Of a stretch of DNA of 64,000 nt, positions 33,544 through 44,599 are shown in pieces (positions within the stretch are counted from its first letter, which is position 1; every line of letters starts with the position of its first letter). The DNA is from Acanthosepion pharaonis. Its lineage: Eukaryota > Mollusca > Cephalopoda > Sepiida > Sepiidae. The translations under genes and the position numbers were made by a program. The notes beneath the pieces were generated by a model that saw only the letters and a list, made by a program, of their open reading frames with translations, was not told the origin of the DNA and made no database searches. Location: assembly GCA_903632075.3 (NCBI GenBank), contig CAHIKZ030002628.1, forward strand, positions 153,535-217,534. Reading direction: 5' to 3'.

Positions 33544-33640
33544 TATGGCTGAGATACGTAGATGACAACTTCATACTCTGGCCACACCAGGAAGATGTCC
33601 AGCTTCTACTGGACCATATGAACTCTCAAAAAAATTTCCT
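33544..33640 (+). mobile_element. Penelope-like reverse transcriptase fragment
   Basis: One open frame reads LWLRYVDDNFILWPHQEDVQ then LLLDHMNSQKNF. The WLRYVDD-F--WPH pattern is that of the catalytic box of Penelope-like elements, where YVDD replaces YADD. Only about 100 bp is recognisable. The flanks are unassigned. Confidence 0.7.
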
Positions 33641-34222
33641 TCCATGGTTTGTGTCCCCCAGGTTGGGAAATTTTGAAATCAAGATGTGGCAGAGTGGGGC
33701 CCCATATCAAAGTTTTGGGGGTGAGGCACCGGCCTTGCTAAAGGCCAAAACTTCACTTTGTATGGTACAAAGTGAAGATACAACTTAATAGTAATCAAAC
33801 AAGCTTGTCAATCATTACACTATCATGGGGTGTTCATGCTAATAGTCTTGTTGTGACAAGTATTTGGTGGGTAACAATTTTGGTACATTTTTGTAAATAA
33901 TTTGATCATCGACCTGCTACATTCATGAAAACTTCTAGTGAAGATGTGTTTCAAGATTGTAATGAACAAGGTTGTTGTTGGTTAACTGTTAGTAATGGGA
34001 GGAATCACCACTTGTTACAACTGGCTCACAAAAGGAGAGAATAAGAAAATTATATTTACATGTATAAAGACTGTTTATAAAGATGTCTACATGATTTATT
34101 TGAAAGCTGGTTTGCTGGCAGAAACAAGTTTAATGTTGTCACTACTACATCACAGAGTGAGAAAAGATAAAGGGATGGTTTGTGCCAATCCCTTTTATAG
34201 TCCTAAATAGAACCTCATCTCA
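33641..34222. other. Unassigned sequence between Penelope fragment and LINE
   Basis: It contains a block less AT-rich than its surroundings (33650-33780) and short open frames without similarity. Probably repeat debris. Confidence 0.3.
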
Positions 34223-34229
34223 TTGCTGA

Positions 34230-35300
34230 AGAGTGAAGGTAGTTATAATGATGTCAATGGAAACACCATCCTTTTGACACTACAATTTTTTGTGTGCATG
34301 GACATCATAGATTGCCACTTTTTCTTATCAAACTGTGCAATCAAAATTGTCATGAATGGCTCTTCCTTTAGATCTTTTTGCAATAAGGAGAGCTCACTCT
34401 GTTCTTTATTTACTGTCATTAGTATATATGCTGATGACACAATTATTTACTATAGTCTTAATTGTAAGTCTGAGTTGCTTGATAAAATCAAATTAGCAAG
34501 TGATCTCAATAAATGACTTTCGATCTGTTAACTGGAGCAAGAAATGGTTTGTTAATTTTAATGCCTCTAAAATGAAACTACTCTCTATTAATCATTAAAC
34601 TTTTTTGCTTTCCATCAGCATGGCTGATGCTAACCTCCAGAATAGCAACTCCTTGAATCTTCTTGGTCCCATGTTTTCCATTGACATAAAGTAGAACAAT
34701 TATATTGAATCAACTGCTAAGTCTGCTTCTAGGAAAGTTTGTTCACTATGTTTTGCAAGACAATTTTTCTTGCCAGAATCTGTCTTGCACGTTTATAAGC
34801 TTAATATTCATCTGTGTATCGAATATTGCTGCCACATCTAATCTGGTGCTTTTGTTTTTTATCTAGAGATTCTTGACAAAATCCAATCTGCAATGTTATT
34901 TTTCATGACCTAGCATCTTAACTTCAGCCACTTTCCCACCGCTGTACTATAGCTTCCCTATATATATTTCTATATATATTTTCACTGTAATTGTTCTGAT
35001 GAGATTTCCTTGTTGATCTCTCTCAACTTCACTAATTTGAGTAGATTGGCAGCTAGGTTTCATAATTTCACTGTTATAATTGCTAATTGTAACTGTAAGT
35101 TCTATGCTAATAGTTTCTTCTCCTACACATCTTATTTGTAGAACTCTCTTCTGGCTTTCTGCTTCCTTGTCAATGATAAAAATTTAAATTCAATGTCAAT
35201 CTTCTATCTCCTTGAACCCTGTTCTTTTATTTTCCTCTCTGTTTATTTCATTCTCAATAATCCCTTGCATCTTATTCTTAGTGGATTTTATTGCTTTTCT
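34230..35300 (+). mobile_element. LINE family A, reverse transcriptase remnant with YADD box
   Basis: The plus strand reads SIYADDTIIYYSLNCKSELL (YADD at 34427-34438), WSKKWFVNFNASKMKLLSIN, CFARQFFLPESVLHVYKLNI, CIEYCCHI and LEILDKIQSAM, then downstream text parallel to 50977-51235. This orders the same protein from palm to C-terminus as the minus-strand copies at 10165-10773 and 35690-36250. Stops occur between the blocks. Confidence 0.8.
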
Positions 35301-35689
35301 TGTGGTTAAATGATTTAAAAAATTCTAGTGTAGATCAATATATTACTTAATAACAATTATAAACCGATCCTCCACTTTATGTTCAGTAGAAACATATTAA
35401 TATTTAATGTAAATATGTTCTGAAAAGTTTCTTAATATCAGTTAGTCAATACCAATTTTATTATGAAAACATTGACTTGCATAATCTGAGTAATACATAT
35501 AATTCTGATGGTAAAAGTAACAAAATGAAACAGTCACTGGACTGAGATTGGTTCCAACCTGTCAATGATGACAATGAATATATAAGTCATTTGGCAAGCA
35601 CTGCCTCAGCAGGTAAGGCTAAAATTGGTCACATACACATTTACCTACTCGTTTGTCTGCCATCATGACATGCCAATATCAAAGCCACA

Positions 35690-36250
35690 ATCAAAACAGG
35701 TAATGGGATAAGGCACAGGTAGAACCTTTTTTAATCAGTTTCCCTTCAAGCAAGGTGATAATGTCACTAAGATACAAAGGGGTTACTGAAAAGAAAATGA
35801 GATGTTAGTGAGGAAACAGGACAATAAAAGAACAGAGTTCAGAAAGATAGAACATGGCAATTGACATTGGATTTAAACTCTTGAATATCATAGGTGGCAG
35901 GGAAGAAAGAAACCAGATGAGAGTTCCACAGGTGAGAAAAGAAACTATTAGAATCTTATTTATAGTTATATCTAACTATTTCAACTGTAAAACAATGAGC
36001 CATAGTTGCCAATCTAGTAATGCACTTAAATTCATGTAGTTGAGGTACCAAACAATTATCATGAAAATATTTATAGAAAAGACACACACAAAGGTGTCAT
36101 ATCATGTCAGTAGGAAAGTGACTAAAGTCAAGATGTTAGGTGAGGACCAATAAGATTAATGAGCCTTCTGAGAACAATTGCAGGGAGATCATCAAAACCA
36201 CATGCTTTGTGGAGATCTAGTTTGAAGACTTTTCTCAAAAATATTAGTAT
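35690..36250 (-). mobile_element. LINE family A, internally deleted copy
   Basis: Bases 35740-36130 parallel 10165-10590 nucleotide for nucleotide in long patches. Immediately upstream on the minus strand, 36140-36245 reads KLDLHKACGFDDLPAIVLRR, the early RT block (K-A-x-G-x-D-x-x-P). The whole catalytic middle is missing between them, so this copy has a large internal deletion. Confidence 0.7.
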
Positions 36251-36472
36251 AAAAGCAAGAAGGTTTTACATTGCCTTACCCTGTTGTATAAACAAGGTCA
36301 AAAGTAATAAAAGAAACAAATCCTTTAAAAAGTCTATTGTTTTTATCAATTTTTGGAACAAAGGTTAATGATGTCTTCAGATCAAGATAAAAAAGGTTTA
36401 TTGGTTATTCATTATAACATATTGAACTTATGTCAAGCTACACACATAAATATCATTTAGACTTGAATATTT

Positions 36473-37050
36473 GGATGTGCAGCTGGTGTAATGTTTAGCA
36501 ACATAATGTGCTGGTGGTAGGAATGTGAAATCAGTCAACCTAAATTTAAATTCCAGTCGAGTTTGTTACATTGATTTTCATGCAAATACCCTTGGGAAAG
36601 TGTTATACTGTACCTATGGACTATAATGGGCATGTTCCAGTCTGCATAAATACAGTGGAATATACTGTCTGGGTATTCACCACTAGCAGTGTATTACTTA
36701 CTACATGCCACTGATGACTCTTGTATTTTGTTAATGTTATAAAGATTACCTTTCCATTTCCAACCGCCATTTTGGTTATTTTTATTCAGTAATCTTTTCT
36801 AAGTTACAACAGAAAGGCATTAATAATCCATTTCTTCTCCATTTATGGGCTAAATAGCAGCACAAACTGGGCTCTTCAGCCTTGGTTGGCAACCAATTTA
36901 AGAGAAGGAAAACTCTGAATTCATAACCAGTTGGGTATGAGTCTAGCAACTACATAATGTGAAAAACCTACTTGCTAAAGAAACCACAGTAACAATGCCT
37001 AACATATTGAAAGCTGTGGCCACATAATCTTCACAGTACTTGAATGAGGG
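36473..37050 (+). mobile_element. tRNA-derived SINE, family 2, with ~230-bp internal insertion
   Basis: The head (GCAGCTGGTGTAATGTTTAG ... TAAATTCCAGTCGAGTTTG) and the tail (TGGGCTCTTCAGCCTTGG, AGAGAAGGAAAACTCTGAAT) match the copy at 15051-15345. Bases 36601-36830 have no counterpart there, so something was inserted between head and tail. Confidence 0.65.
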
Positions 37051-37059
37051 ATCGATTTT

Positions 37060-38220
37060 GGTTAATTATAATACACACTGAAAAGTAACATAAGCAGAGC
37101 TATCAGGATACTTTTCTGTTAATTAGCAGAAATCAAACAAAAATTTTGAAGCAGAAAACTCACAACTTAATATTAAGATTAGATTTCAATATCAAAAATG
37201 TGTTACATGAATTCTAGCACACCATCACTCTGGCCAATCATAAATCTTTGTAGAAAAAATTATTTTTTAATCAACCAGCTTTTGCAGCATTAAACTGTTT
37301 CCACTATTCTATTGACAAATATTAAAAGGATTCAAAAAATTTCAGCCTCATTATCATAATCAATTAGAATTTTGTGAAGAAGAATATTCCTAATCCATTA
37401 AATTTCTTGTGCTAAGCTGACTCTGCAATCTTATCAGTAAATATTTTTAAAAATTAAAAGATTTTCAGTGTCATTATCATTGTTGTTATAAACATGTGTA
37501 TGGTAGCACAAGAGGACAAACAAAGCAAGTACCACCAGTGAGGCACAAAGAAAAGAAGACAAAAATTGTTAAGATAAAATTCTTTGTATTGCTGAAATAG
37601 AGGATCAAGGAAGAATATCTCTTTGTGGGTGAGGGAAACAAATTGAGGATGGGGAGAGTTAGTAGAGCTTAGAGTTGATACATGTGTCAGGTCAGTTAAG
37701 CAAGTTTTATTAGTGGTGATGTTGACAGCTTATCTGACAGGATAATGACTCAGCATTTTTTTGTCATTGCTCATCATTTTTTGGTCATGCTTGCTTTATT
37801 TTTTTGGAAGGGATTTGTTTTGTGAGCCAGATATGATGTTTAGTGCCCCTTAGCAGAGAGTGACTTTTTTTATTTTTTGTTTTGCTTTCTTAGGCCAACA
37901 GGTTTTAATGTGGAGTGAATCAGAAAGAGATCTAGTTTGAAGCAAAGTATAACATTATCAATTAGAACTTTGTGCAGAAGAATATTCTTAATCAAACAGA
38001 TTTCTTGTACTGAGCTGACTATCAAGAGGATTAAAAATTTTCTGTCTGAATTTTTGAATTTACTGTTGAACTAATATCCTTATCTTTATATTATTTACAG
38101 TCTGATTAATATATATGTTTAAAATCTATCACAACCTCTTTTATTATTTTTTAAACTAATAGTTAATTTCAATATTATGGTAGTAATGGTAATATTTTTA
38201 CTGTTTTTAGCAGTTTATTT
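37060..38220. other. Unclassified intergenic DNA
   Basis: AT-rich. A short phrase is shared between 37340-37420 and 37960-38030 (TTAGAATTTTGTGAAGAAG and AATATTCCTAATC in variant form), which indicates a repeated segment. No gene seen. Confidence 0.4.
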
Positions 38221-38230
38221 TATTTTTCTT

Positions 38231-38424
38231 TTACAACCATACACTCATTATAATACAAGCTAGGTAGGTGGCCCACTGCCTCTTCCTGTCTCTTTTGCTG
38301 GTAATATATCCTCATTAAGTGTCCAAGAAACTTCAGCTGCCTAATTCTGAGTATGTATCCTTTTTGTTTCCATTTTCCTTAAGAATTTCTTATTGCTTGT
38401 ATTATAATGAGTGTATGGTTGTAA
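38231..38424. repeat. Perfect 30-bp inverted repeat around an RTE-like LINE scrap
   Basis: 38231-38260 and 38395-38424 are exact reverse complements. The 134-bp spacer, on the minus strand, reads LRIRQLKFLGHLMRIYYQQ, the C-terminal block of the RTE-like family also seen at 12860-12930. Confidence 0.9.
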
Positions 38425-38929
38425 AGGAAAGGAACAAACAAGGATTAAAATTTCAACATTGTGTATTGTTTGAAATTCAGAATATGAACATAGTTGTGTG
38501 AAAGGTGGCAAAAATTGTTCATATGTGGTTACTTAGCTGCCATTGTTAAGGAAAGTGATTAGTTATAAGGGTATTGATGGGGCCGGGAGTTGACTAATTT
38601 CTTGGGTTGGTTGGCTGAGGTTACAGTTAGGTTCAGGAGATAAGTCTGGAGCAGATTAGTAAAGCCAAGTGTGTGCCATTGGTGGGGTTTGATGTATGCC
38701 TTTCTTCAGGATTGAAATCAACACTGGTGAGGTCATGTGACGATGGTGAAATGTCAAAGCTGGTCTGTCAGTTGCATTCTGCATGGGAATGTCATAGTTA
38801 GAAAGTGTTTTCAGGGAGTTAAGTTTAATGCATTGATGAATGCAGATGTGTTAATTTTGAATGCAGAAACTGCTCCTCAGTGAGGTGGGATAGTAACTCC
38901 ACTGGTTAGTTAAAATGTACACTTTGACA

Positions 38930-39105
38930 TGTTTAATAAAATAGATAAGTTTAAAAATCTGTTTTGTTGAAGTTTTCATTTTACCTCTGAACCAAAAACT
39001 AGTGATCAGCCAACTGGGAGATGGTCGAAAGAGAAGAATGCAGCTTCATTATGAAATCCATCCAATCAACCAAAAGACCTCCCCAGAAGAGATGGGGGTA
39101 TGCAA
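38930..39105 (+). repeat. Dispersed ~175-bp repeat, copy 1
   Basis: It shares long stretches with 41395-41575 in the same orientation, for example ACCAAAAACTAGTGATCA, GAGAGAAGAATGCA-like text and AAAAGACCTCCCCAGAAGAG. Class unknown. Confidence 0.8.
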
Positions 39106-39289
39106 CATAGTATCAATCTAGTGTGCAGTGACCACCTCCTTCCAGCTAGCAGGGGAGCAAGTGAACCAGTGTTGAAACACAATGTGGAAAAGTTCAGAGA
39201 AGGTTTTCAACAGAGGACTCAAAAAAAAAAAAAAAGGGAACATGAAGAAAATGTAGTTTAGACATATTGGACAGTCTGTAAGTATGATG

Positions 39290-39327
<38 letters not shown>

Positions 39328-41160
39328 AACACACATCTTCAACAAACCAAAATAGGAAGTAATAGTGAAAAAAATCTCTAGAAAAAAAGGGTATAGACAA
39401 ACAGATTTTGATGGACAGAAGATTTGTTGGAAAAAAAGGATGAATAGAGAAAAAAAGAAAGAAAGGACACTGAACAATAGATTGATTTTTGATATTTTAT
39501 TTTGTTTGGATTTGCAAAAGTTGAAGCGGTGTAAAAAAAATTATTGTTTATTTTTTTGATTGGCATATTTTATATGTCTTGTCTAAGGTCATGTTTGGCA
39601 TGATTTCATGTTGTATATTTTGCAATTGTAATTTTTATTTTGTTGTGAAAAAAAATTTGGCCATGAAACTTTCACTGTTAAGAAAAAAAATTTTTCTTGA
39701 AGTAAATTTGGCCAGTTTCCGTGATTGGCCATGTGAAAGCCTGAATTTACATACATGAACACAATGGAAAATATTTTTGAACAAGAAAGACTGACAGCAT
39801 TTTGTGATGGGGCATTTCCACTGTAATTTCTGTGGACTGTTAATGAGTTAAAAGTTTTTGTGTCTATGATTTTGCGTGCATTCAAATGTTTTAAGTTTAG
39901 AATTATTTTGTTAATTGTAATTAACAGACAAATGATTTTTTTCATTTTTGTAACAGAGTGTGGAATTTTTTTTTTTTTTAAAGCCAGGTGTGTCCTTTTG
40001 CCTTCATTGGTCGGTTATTTAAGTTATTAATTGTTGAATTTTGAGAATTAATTTTTTTGTGGAAAAAGTAAGTTAGCTAATTGTTGTGGAAATAAGTAAG
40101 TTAGGCTTGCATGGTTTTGGATTTCTGATTGTATTTGGGTCTGTGTCCTGGAGTGGAAATGGTCATACCTAGCCATATAGTTAGGGACCCAATGAGTTAT
40201 GGGGAGTAGAATGGGGGCCTGTGCACCATGAAGTATTTATATTAAATAAATATACCTTAAGATACACCTGATGACCTAGTGGAATTGGTCAAGTGGCTTG
40301 TGAGATGCCAAGTTGCAATAGCAACTAAGGGATGAAGGAACCCTTGTAACCATTCAGCAATAGATTAGTTACTGGATGCTAAGCTGGTGTGTTTTTCCCA
40401 GCGGGGTGGGCAACCAAGGGCAGGAGGAGATGGATATGGTGCAAGCTGAGTTTTGACACATAGAGGCAAATGAGCAATAACAGTAACTACAGGAAATTAA
40501 TGGTGGTAAAAAATTGTAGAGATCTGTTCAAGTGAACTGCTAATATGCAAGTAAAAGATTAATTAATTGGTTGTTTGAATAAATGTTTGATAATGAATGA
40601 TGTGTGCTATGTTACTGTGAGTGAGAGAAGAGTGTAGATCATAGCATATTTAATGTGTAAAATTTAGGTGGCAGTGGCTCAATTAAGGAATTGTTTGATG
40701 CTGTGGTATGTGGCTTTTGGCATGTAATGTATGATTTTTGGACCAGTATATTTGTTTTTCAATGAATTGTTTGTAAATTTTGTGTAGTCTTGAGTGAAGA
40801 GGCAAGGAGTTTTGTTCTCACCAGGAATATTGGATTGCAGATATGGTAGCTGCTGACCTGGGTGGAGGTGATAATGGAGAGGTCAAAGTTCACTGTTGGA
40901 GTGTATCCAGACTGGTGTCTGACGTGTTGAACTTGAATCATGGAAGCTAGTAACCAAAAATGGACAAAGGATTGTCCAGTTTTCTGTTTTTTGGTTAAAA
41001 AAAAATGTTTGTGAAGCATGAAAAACTGGTCAGAATTTCATTGTTTATATTCATTCTTTTTCAGAGTGCTGGAGTGGTCATGTGACTGAGGCCCAATAAA
41101 AAAAAACTGTAAGGAGAACGACCTGTATACACAAAATTATAGACGGTATTTTAGAGTAAC
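39106..41160. other. Unclassified DNA between the two dispersed repeats
   Basis: Rich in T and G on the plus strand, with an (AC)n tract at 39296-39320. Several moderately complex patches (40140-40460, 40780-40960) have no coding match. It may be the interior of a long element bounded by the 175-bp repeats. Confidence 0.35.
39296..39320. repeat. (AC)n microsatellite
   Basis: About twelve AC units followed by two imperfect ones. Confidence 0.95.
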
Positions 41161-41163
41161 TAG

Positions 41164-41290
41164 TTGAAATAAAATTCATAAATGAATAATTTTTTTTATG
41201 GTTGGGTAAGGAGTATAAAATATAATGTACTTGAAATAAAATTCATAAATGAATTTTTTTTTTATGGTTAGGTAAAGAATGTTAAATAAT
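41164..41290. repeat. Tandem duplication, 67-bp period
   Basis: TTGAAATAAAATTCATAAAT starts at 41164 and again at 41231, followed in both by poly-T and TATGGTTRGGTAA. Confidence 0.85.
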
Positions 41291-41394
41291 AGTTTCAGAC
41301 CATTATTTTTTAGTAGTAGTGTCTTTGGCTCAGACCTTCTGACCTTGGGGTCAGCTGATAGACAAAATAGGGATATTGATTTTGATTGCTGTTG

Positions 41395-41575
41395 ATGTGT
41401 TTAATAAAATAAATAAGTTTAAAAATCCCTTTTGTTGAAATTCTCATTTTACCTCCGAACCAAAAACTAGTGATCACACGACCAGGAGAAGATGGCTGAG
41501 AGAGAAGAATGCACCTTTGTTATAGAATTAACCCCATCTATCAAAAGACCTCCCCAGAAGAGAGGGGGCTATGCA
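41395..41575 (+). repeat. Dispersed ~175-bp repeat, copy 2
   Basis: Direct counterpart of 38930-39105, about 2.4 kb away. The intervening DNA could have been duplicated or inserted between two ends of one longer element. Confidence 0.8.
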
Positions 41576-41578
41576 ATA

Positions 41579-41705
41579 TGTTAACCATGTTGATAATTGT
41601 GATCTTGGTAGCTATGTTGATAGTTGTGATCTTGGCAGTTATGTTAACCAATGCTGTTAGTTCTGATCTTGGTAACTATGTTAACCATGCTGATGCCATC
41701 ATGGT
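41579..41705 (+). repeat. ~36-bp minisatellite
   Basis: Units of the form TATGTTAACCATGYTGATA plus RTTGTGATCTTGGTAR occur four times with small changes. The repeat is open on the plus strand and would encode a hydrophobic repeat, but there is no sign that it is a gene. Confidence 0.75.
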
Positions 41706-41942
41706 TGTCACAGTTACATTTTTTTCTTGTAGAAAGCAACACAAAAGCAGAACTTCTAAAAGTTTTCAGACATCAAATTAATTGAATAGCCCTTAGCCTC
41801 TTCAGATATTAATCCACAAGAAAACTTGTGATCCATCATTAAAATAAATGTATACAAGGATGGAAAATATCTGGGAAGTAATAAAAACTACTGCAACTAA
41901 ATTTGAAATTTTGAAGGTTATAGAATCTCAAGGAGCTCAATA

Positions 41943-41987
41943 TGAACAAATTATTTTATGTCAATATGACATAAAATAATTTGTTCA
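41943..41987. repeat. Perfect palindrome, 21-bp arms, 3-base loop
   Basis: 41943-41963 and 41967-41987 are exact reverse complements around ATA. Confidence 0.97.
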
Positions 41988-42034
41988 GGTATGTGGATAA
42001 TGTGTTATGTCTCTTTAGCCAACATCTTTGAGAT

Positions 42035-42112
42035 TTATTTATAAATAAAATTTTAAGTCACATTTTTTCATTATTTTGAAAAAATGTGACTTAAAATTTT
42101 ATTTATAAATAA
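42035..42112. repeat. Perfect palindrome, 36-bp arms, 6-base loop
   Basis: 42035-42070 and 42077-42112 are exact reverse complements around TTATTT. It lies 47 bases beyond the palindrome at 41943-41987. Confidence 0.97.
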
Positions 42113-42781
42113 CACCCTAACATCCCCCAAAACACTATAAAAAAAGGCCCTAAAAATAGACATTATCAGTATTCTAAATAAAGACAGATATTATAAACTG
42201 AGAATCACATGATATATTTAATCAGCATATTCTGAAAATTTGAGTAGCATTTGTTTGTTAATACCAATTTTATTATGAAGACACTAATTTGCATAATAAA
42301 ACCTGACAAACAGTATTTTTCACCACAAAGTTTCAAGAAACTTATTTGAAATGCATTCACATTTTTGTAATTTATTTTCATTTTGTCATAGTAATATTTG
42401 AAGCAACAAAAATTATTTCCATTCCAAGTTTTTGTAAAACCAGTTGAACATTAACATTTGTATATTATTATTACATGTACAAAAATTATTTTTCATAAAT
42501 CTTTCTTTAACTTGAGGAATAAACTATAAGTCAGACATTAGCTGCAATGTATTTAAATGTTTCAAAAACTGTACAATAACTCATATTCTTTTTATAAATA
42601 CTGAGTGTTTGACATTTATAATCATGACAAGTAGGAGTTTCCATACATATTTATTGACCTCTTTGTAGCTGGAATGTCTTTCACCTTGGTTGGTTGAAGT
42701 CAAGGTGACCTAGCATGACTGGATAGTAATTTGGATGTCAGTTTTTCACATTTTAATGTTCATTATGGTAGTCATCTTAGT

Positions 42782-42818
42782 GCACACACACACACACGTG
42801 CACACACACACACACACG
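42782..42818. repeat. (CA)n microsatellite
   Basis: CA units interrupted once by CGTG. Confidence 0.95.
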
Positions 42819-43019
42819 CCAATTAAGCTATTATGAGAGGATGCTGAAGCATTCAGAGCCTGATTAAAAAGACTTTCCTGTAAAAAAATTTAATGTTTGC
42901 TCATTTGGTCAGATTTTATTGTACATAAAGTGAGGGATCATTTTAATATTTTTATTAAGTGATAAAGTGACACCTCCACATAATTACTACTTACCAAGGG
43001 ATACTGAAAGTTTTATCAC

Positions 43020-43400
43020 TAATAATATCAAAATTTTATTTGGAATCTCTTCTTGATTAGATCAACAACCTTTTTATGCCCCCAGCTACGCTGTAATTCT
43101 GGGGAGATCAGCTTATCACTTAATAACTTTATTAAAACGATCTTCAGTACATGATGTACAGTAAAACTTTATATTAATATAACCAAGGCATAGCAATTTT
43201 ATATTAACACAACCAGAGAGTAGCAAGGGATTTTGAAATGTTGTTGTCTGATCAAGAACAGATTCCAAATAAAATTCTATTATTTGGTCATGTGATAAAC
43301 TGATCTTCCGAGAATTACTATGTAGCATGGGAAACTGAAATGTTGTTGATCTGATCAAGATCAGATTCCAAGTAAAATTCTGATGTTTAGTCATTTGGTC
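43020..43400. repeat. Short repeats in direct and inverted orientation
   Basis: A ~50-bp phrase (TGTTGTTGATCTGATCAAGA then CAGATTCCAAGTAAAATTCT) occurs at about 43345-43385, in variant form at 43240-43285, and inverted at about 43028-43075. The inverted pair could form a hairpin with a ~165-bp loop. Confidence 0.7.
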
Positions 43401-44194
43401 AGATTTTGGGAAAGAGGTCAAGTTGAGAAACCTTTCAGCACTCACTTGTATTAAGCAAATGAACAAAAATGTGTCTACTTCAAAAACAAACATTTTCATA
43501 TTCAATATTTAAAAGTTTTTTCATGTCTAATTATTTTTAAACTAAATTTATAAAGTATTTATGTCAAAATCTAAAAAATGTACAAATTATTTGTTGTAAA
43601 ATGATAAATTATCAAAATAAATAAATTTTATAAATTATTAAAATTAAATTGCATATTAAATTTATATTCATAAATATTAAAACTTAAATATAAGTTTGAA
43701 ATGCTAGATTAATCTTTAATCTATTATTTTATTTCTTATAATTAAATATATAATTAAAATTATATTCCTATATTTAAATTTCCATAAAACATAAGAAATA
43801 CGTGCCAATTTAACATATTAGTATGCAAGTTAGAGGTGAGTAGTAATAATGGTGTTGGCAGTAGTTTCTTATAATAATAGTTTGAGTGTGGTTGAAGGTA
43901 AAAGAGTGTGAATAGACATTGTTTTATTTCATTTTCTTAGTAAAGCATAGACAGCCATTGACCAAATAATAGACTGTCTGGCTCAAAATAAATCAGTTTA
44001 AAAAAAGAGTGTTCTGAATCAACATATGGTTTTTGATTGTAGCAGCAGCTAAAATAGAGAAAGTGATTTGCTAAGATATGGACTACTTAAAAAAAAATGT
44101 CAGTCTGCAATGAGGCTGCACTCAGGTCAGGAGTTTTAATATGGCTCTTGAGAGATAGTGAATGAAAGGAGAAAGAAATAGCAAGAGCTTTTAT

Positions 44195-44345
44195 TGCTTG
44201 TTAGGATGTGTTAGTTGTGTAATGAATAGAATGTGAAATTGGAGAACTGAGTTTGAATTCCAGTTGGGTTTGTTACATCCATTTATGTGCAAATAACCTT
44301 GGGAGAGTTATGAATATATCTCCTCCTTTTTGCTATGAGTTAAAT
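44195..44345 (+). mobile_element. tRNA-derived SINE, family 2, 5' part
   Basis: GTTGTGTAATGAATAGAATG is followed by a B-box-like GAGTTTGAATTCCAGTTGGG and the body phrase TTTGTTACATCCATTTATGT. It parallels 15061-15180. Confidence 0.65.
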
Positions 44346-44439
44346 ATTAGAACTTGTACCCGGAAAAAAACAGTTATTCTCAAAAAAAAAAAAAAAATTC
44401 TCACAAACAAAGAACTAGTCAAAAATCTTGCTGCCCTGC

Positions 44440-44590
44440 ATTTATAATCTTTAAAAATTTAAATACAACACCAAGTGCCTTCTTCTGCCTTTCTTCACTT
44501 TTATTGTTTTTTTTCTCCGCACTAAAGTCTTCTCATACTCTTTCACTCCCAGTAACACCTTGTGTTTTAGTGATGTAGTGAGTCCCAATA
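44440..44590 (+). mobile_element. LINE family A, extreme 3' end
   Basis: A short open stretch, AFIIFKNLNTTPSAFFCLSS, and CVLVM followed by 3' UTR and an A-rich end parallel the C-terminal part at 51150-51300. Typical of strongly 5'-truncated LINE copies. Confidence 0.5.
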
Positions 44591-44599
44591 AAAAAAAAG

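Noticed and set aside
41943..42112. CRISPR-like or bacterial terminator hairpins
   Set aside because: The sequence is clearly eukaryotic, so such prokaryotic features do not apply. No spaced repeats are present.
43116..43505. 129-codon minus-strand ORF
   Set aside because: It is made of the short direct repeats at 43020-43400, which explains its internal repetition. No domain was seen.
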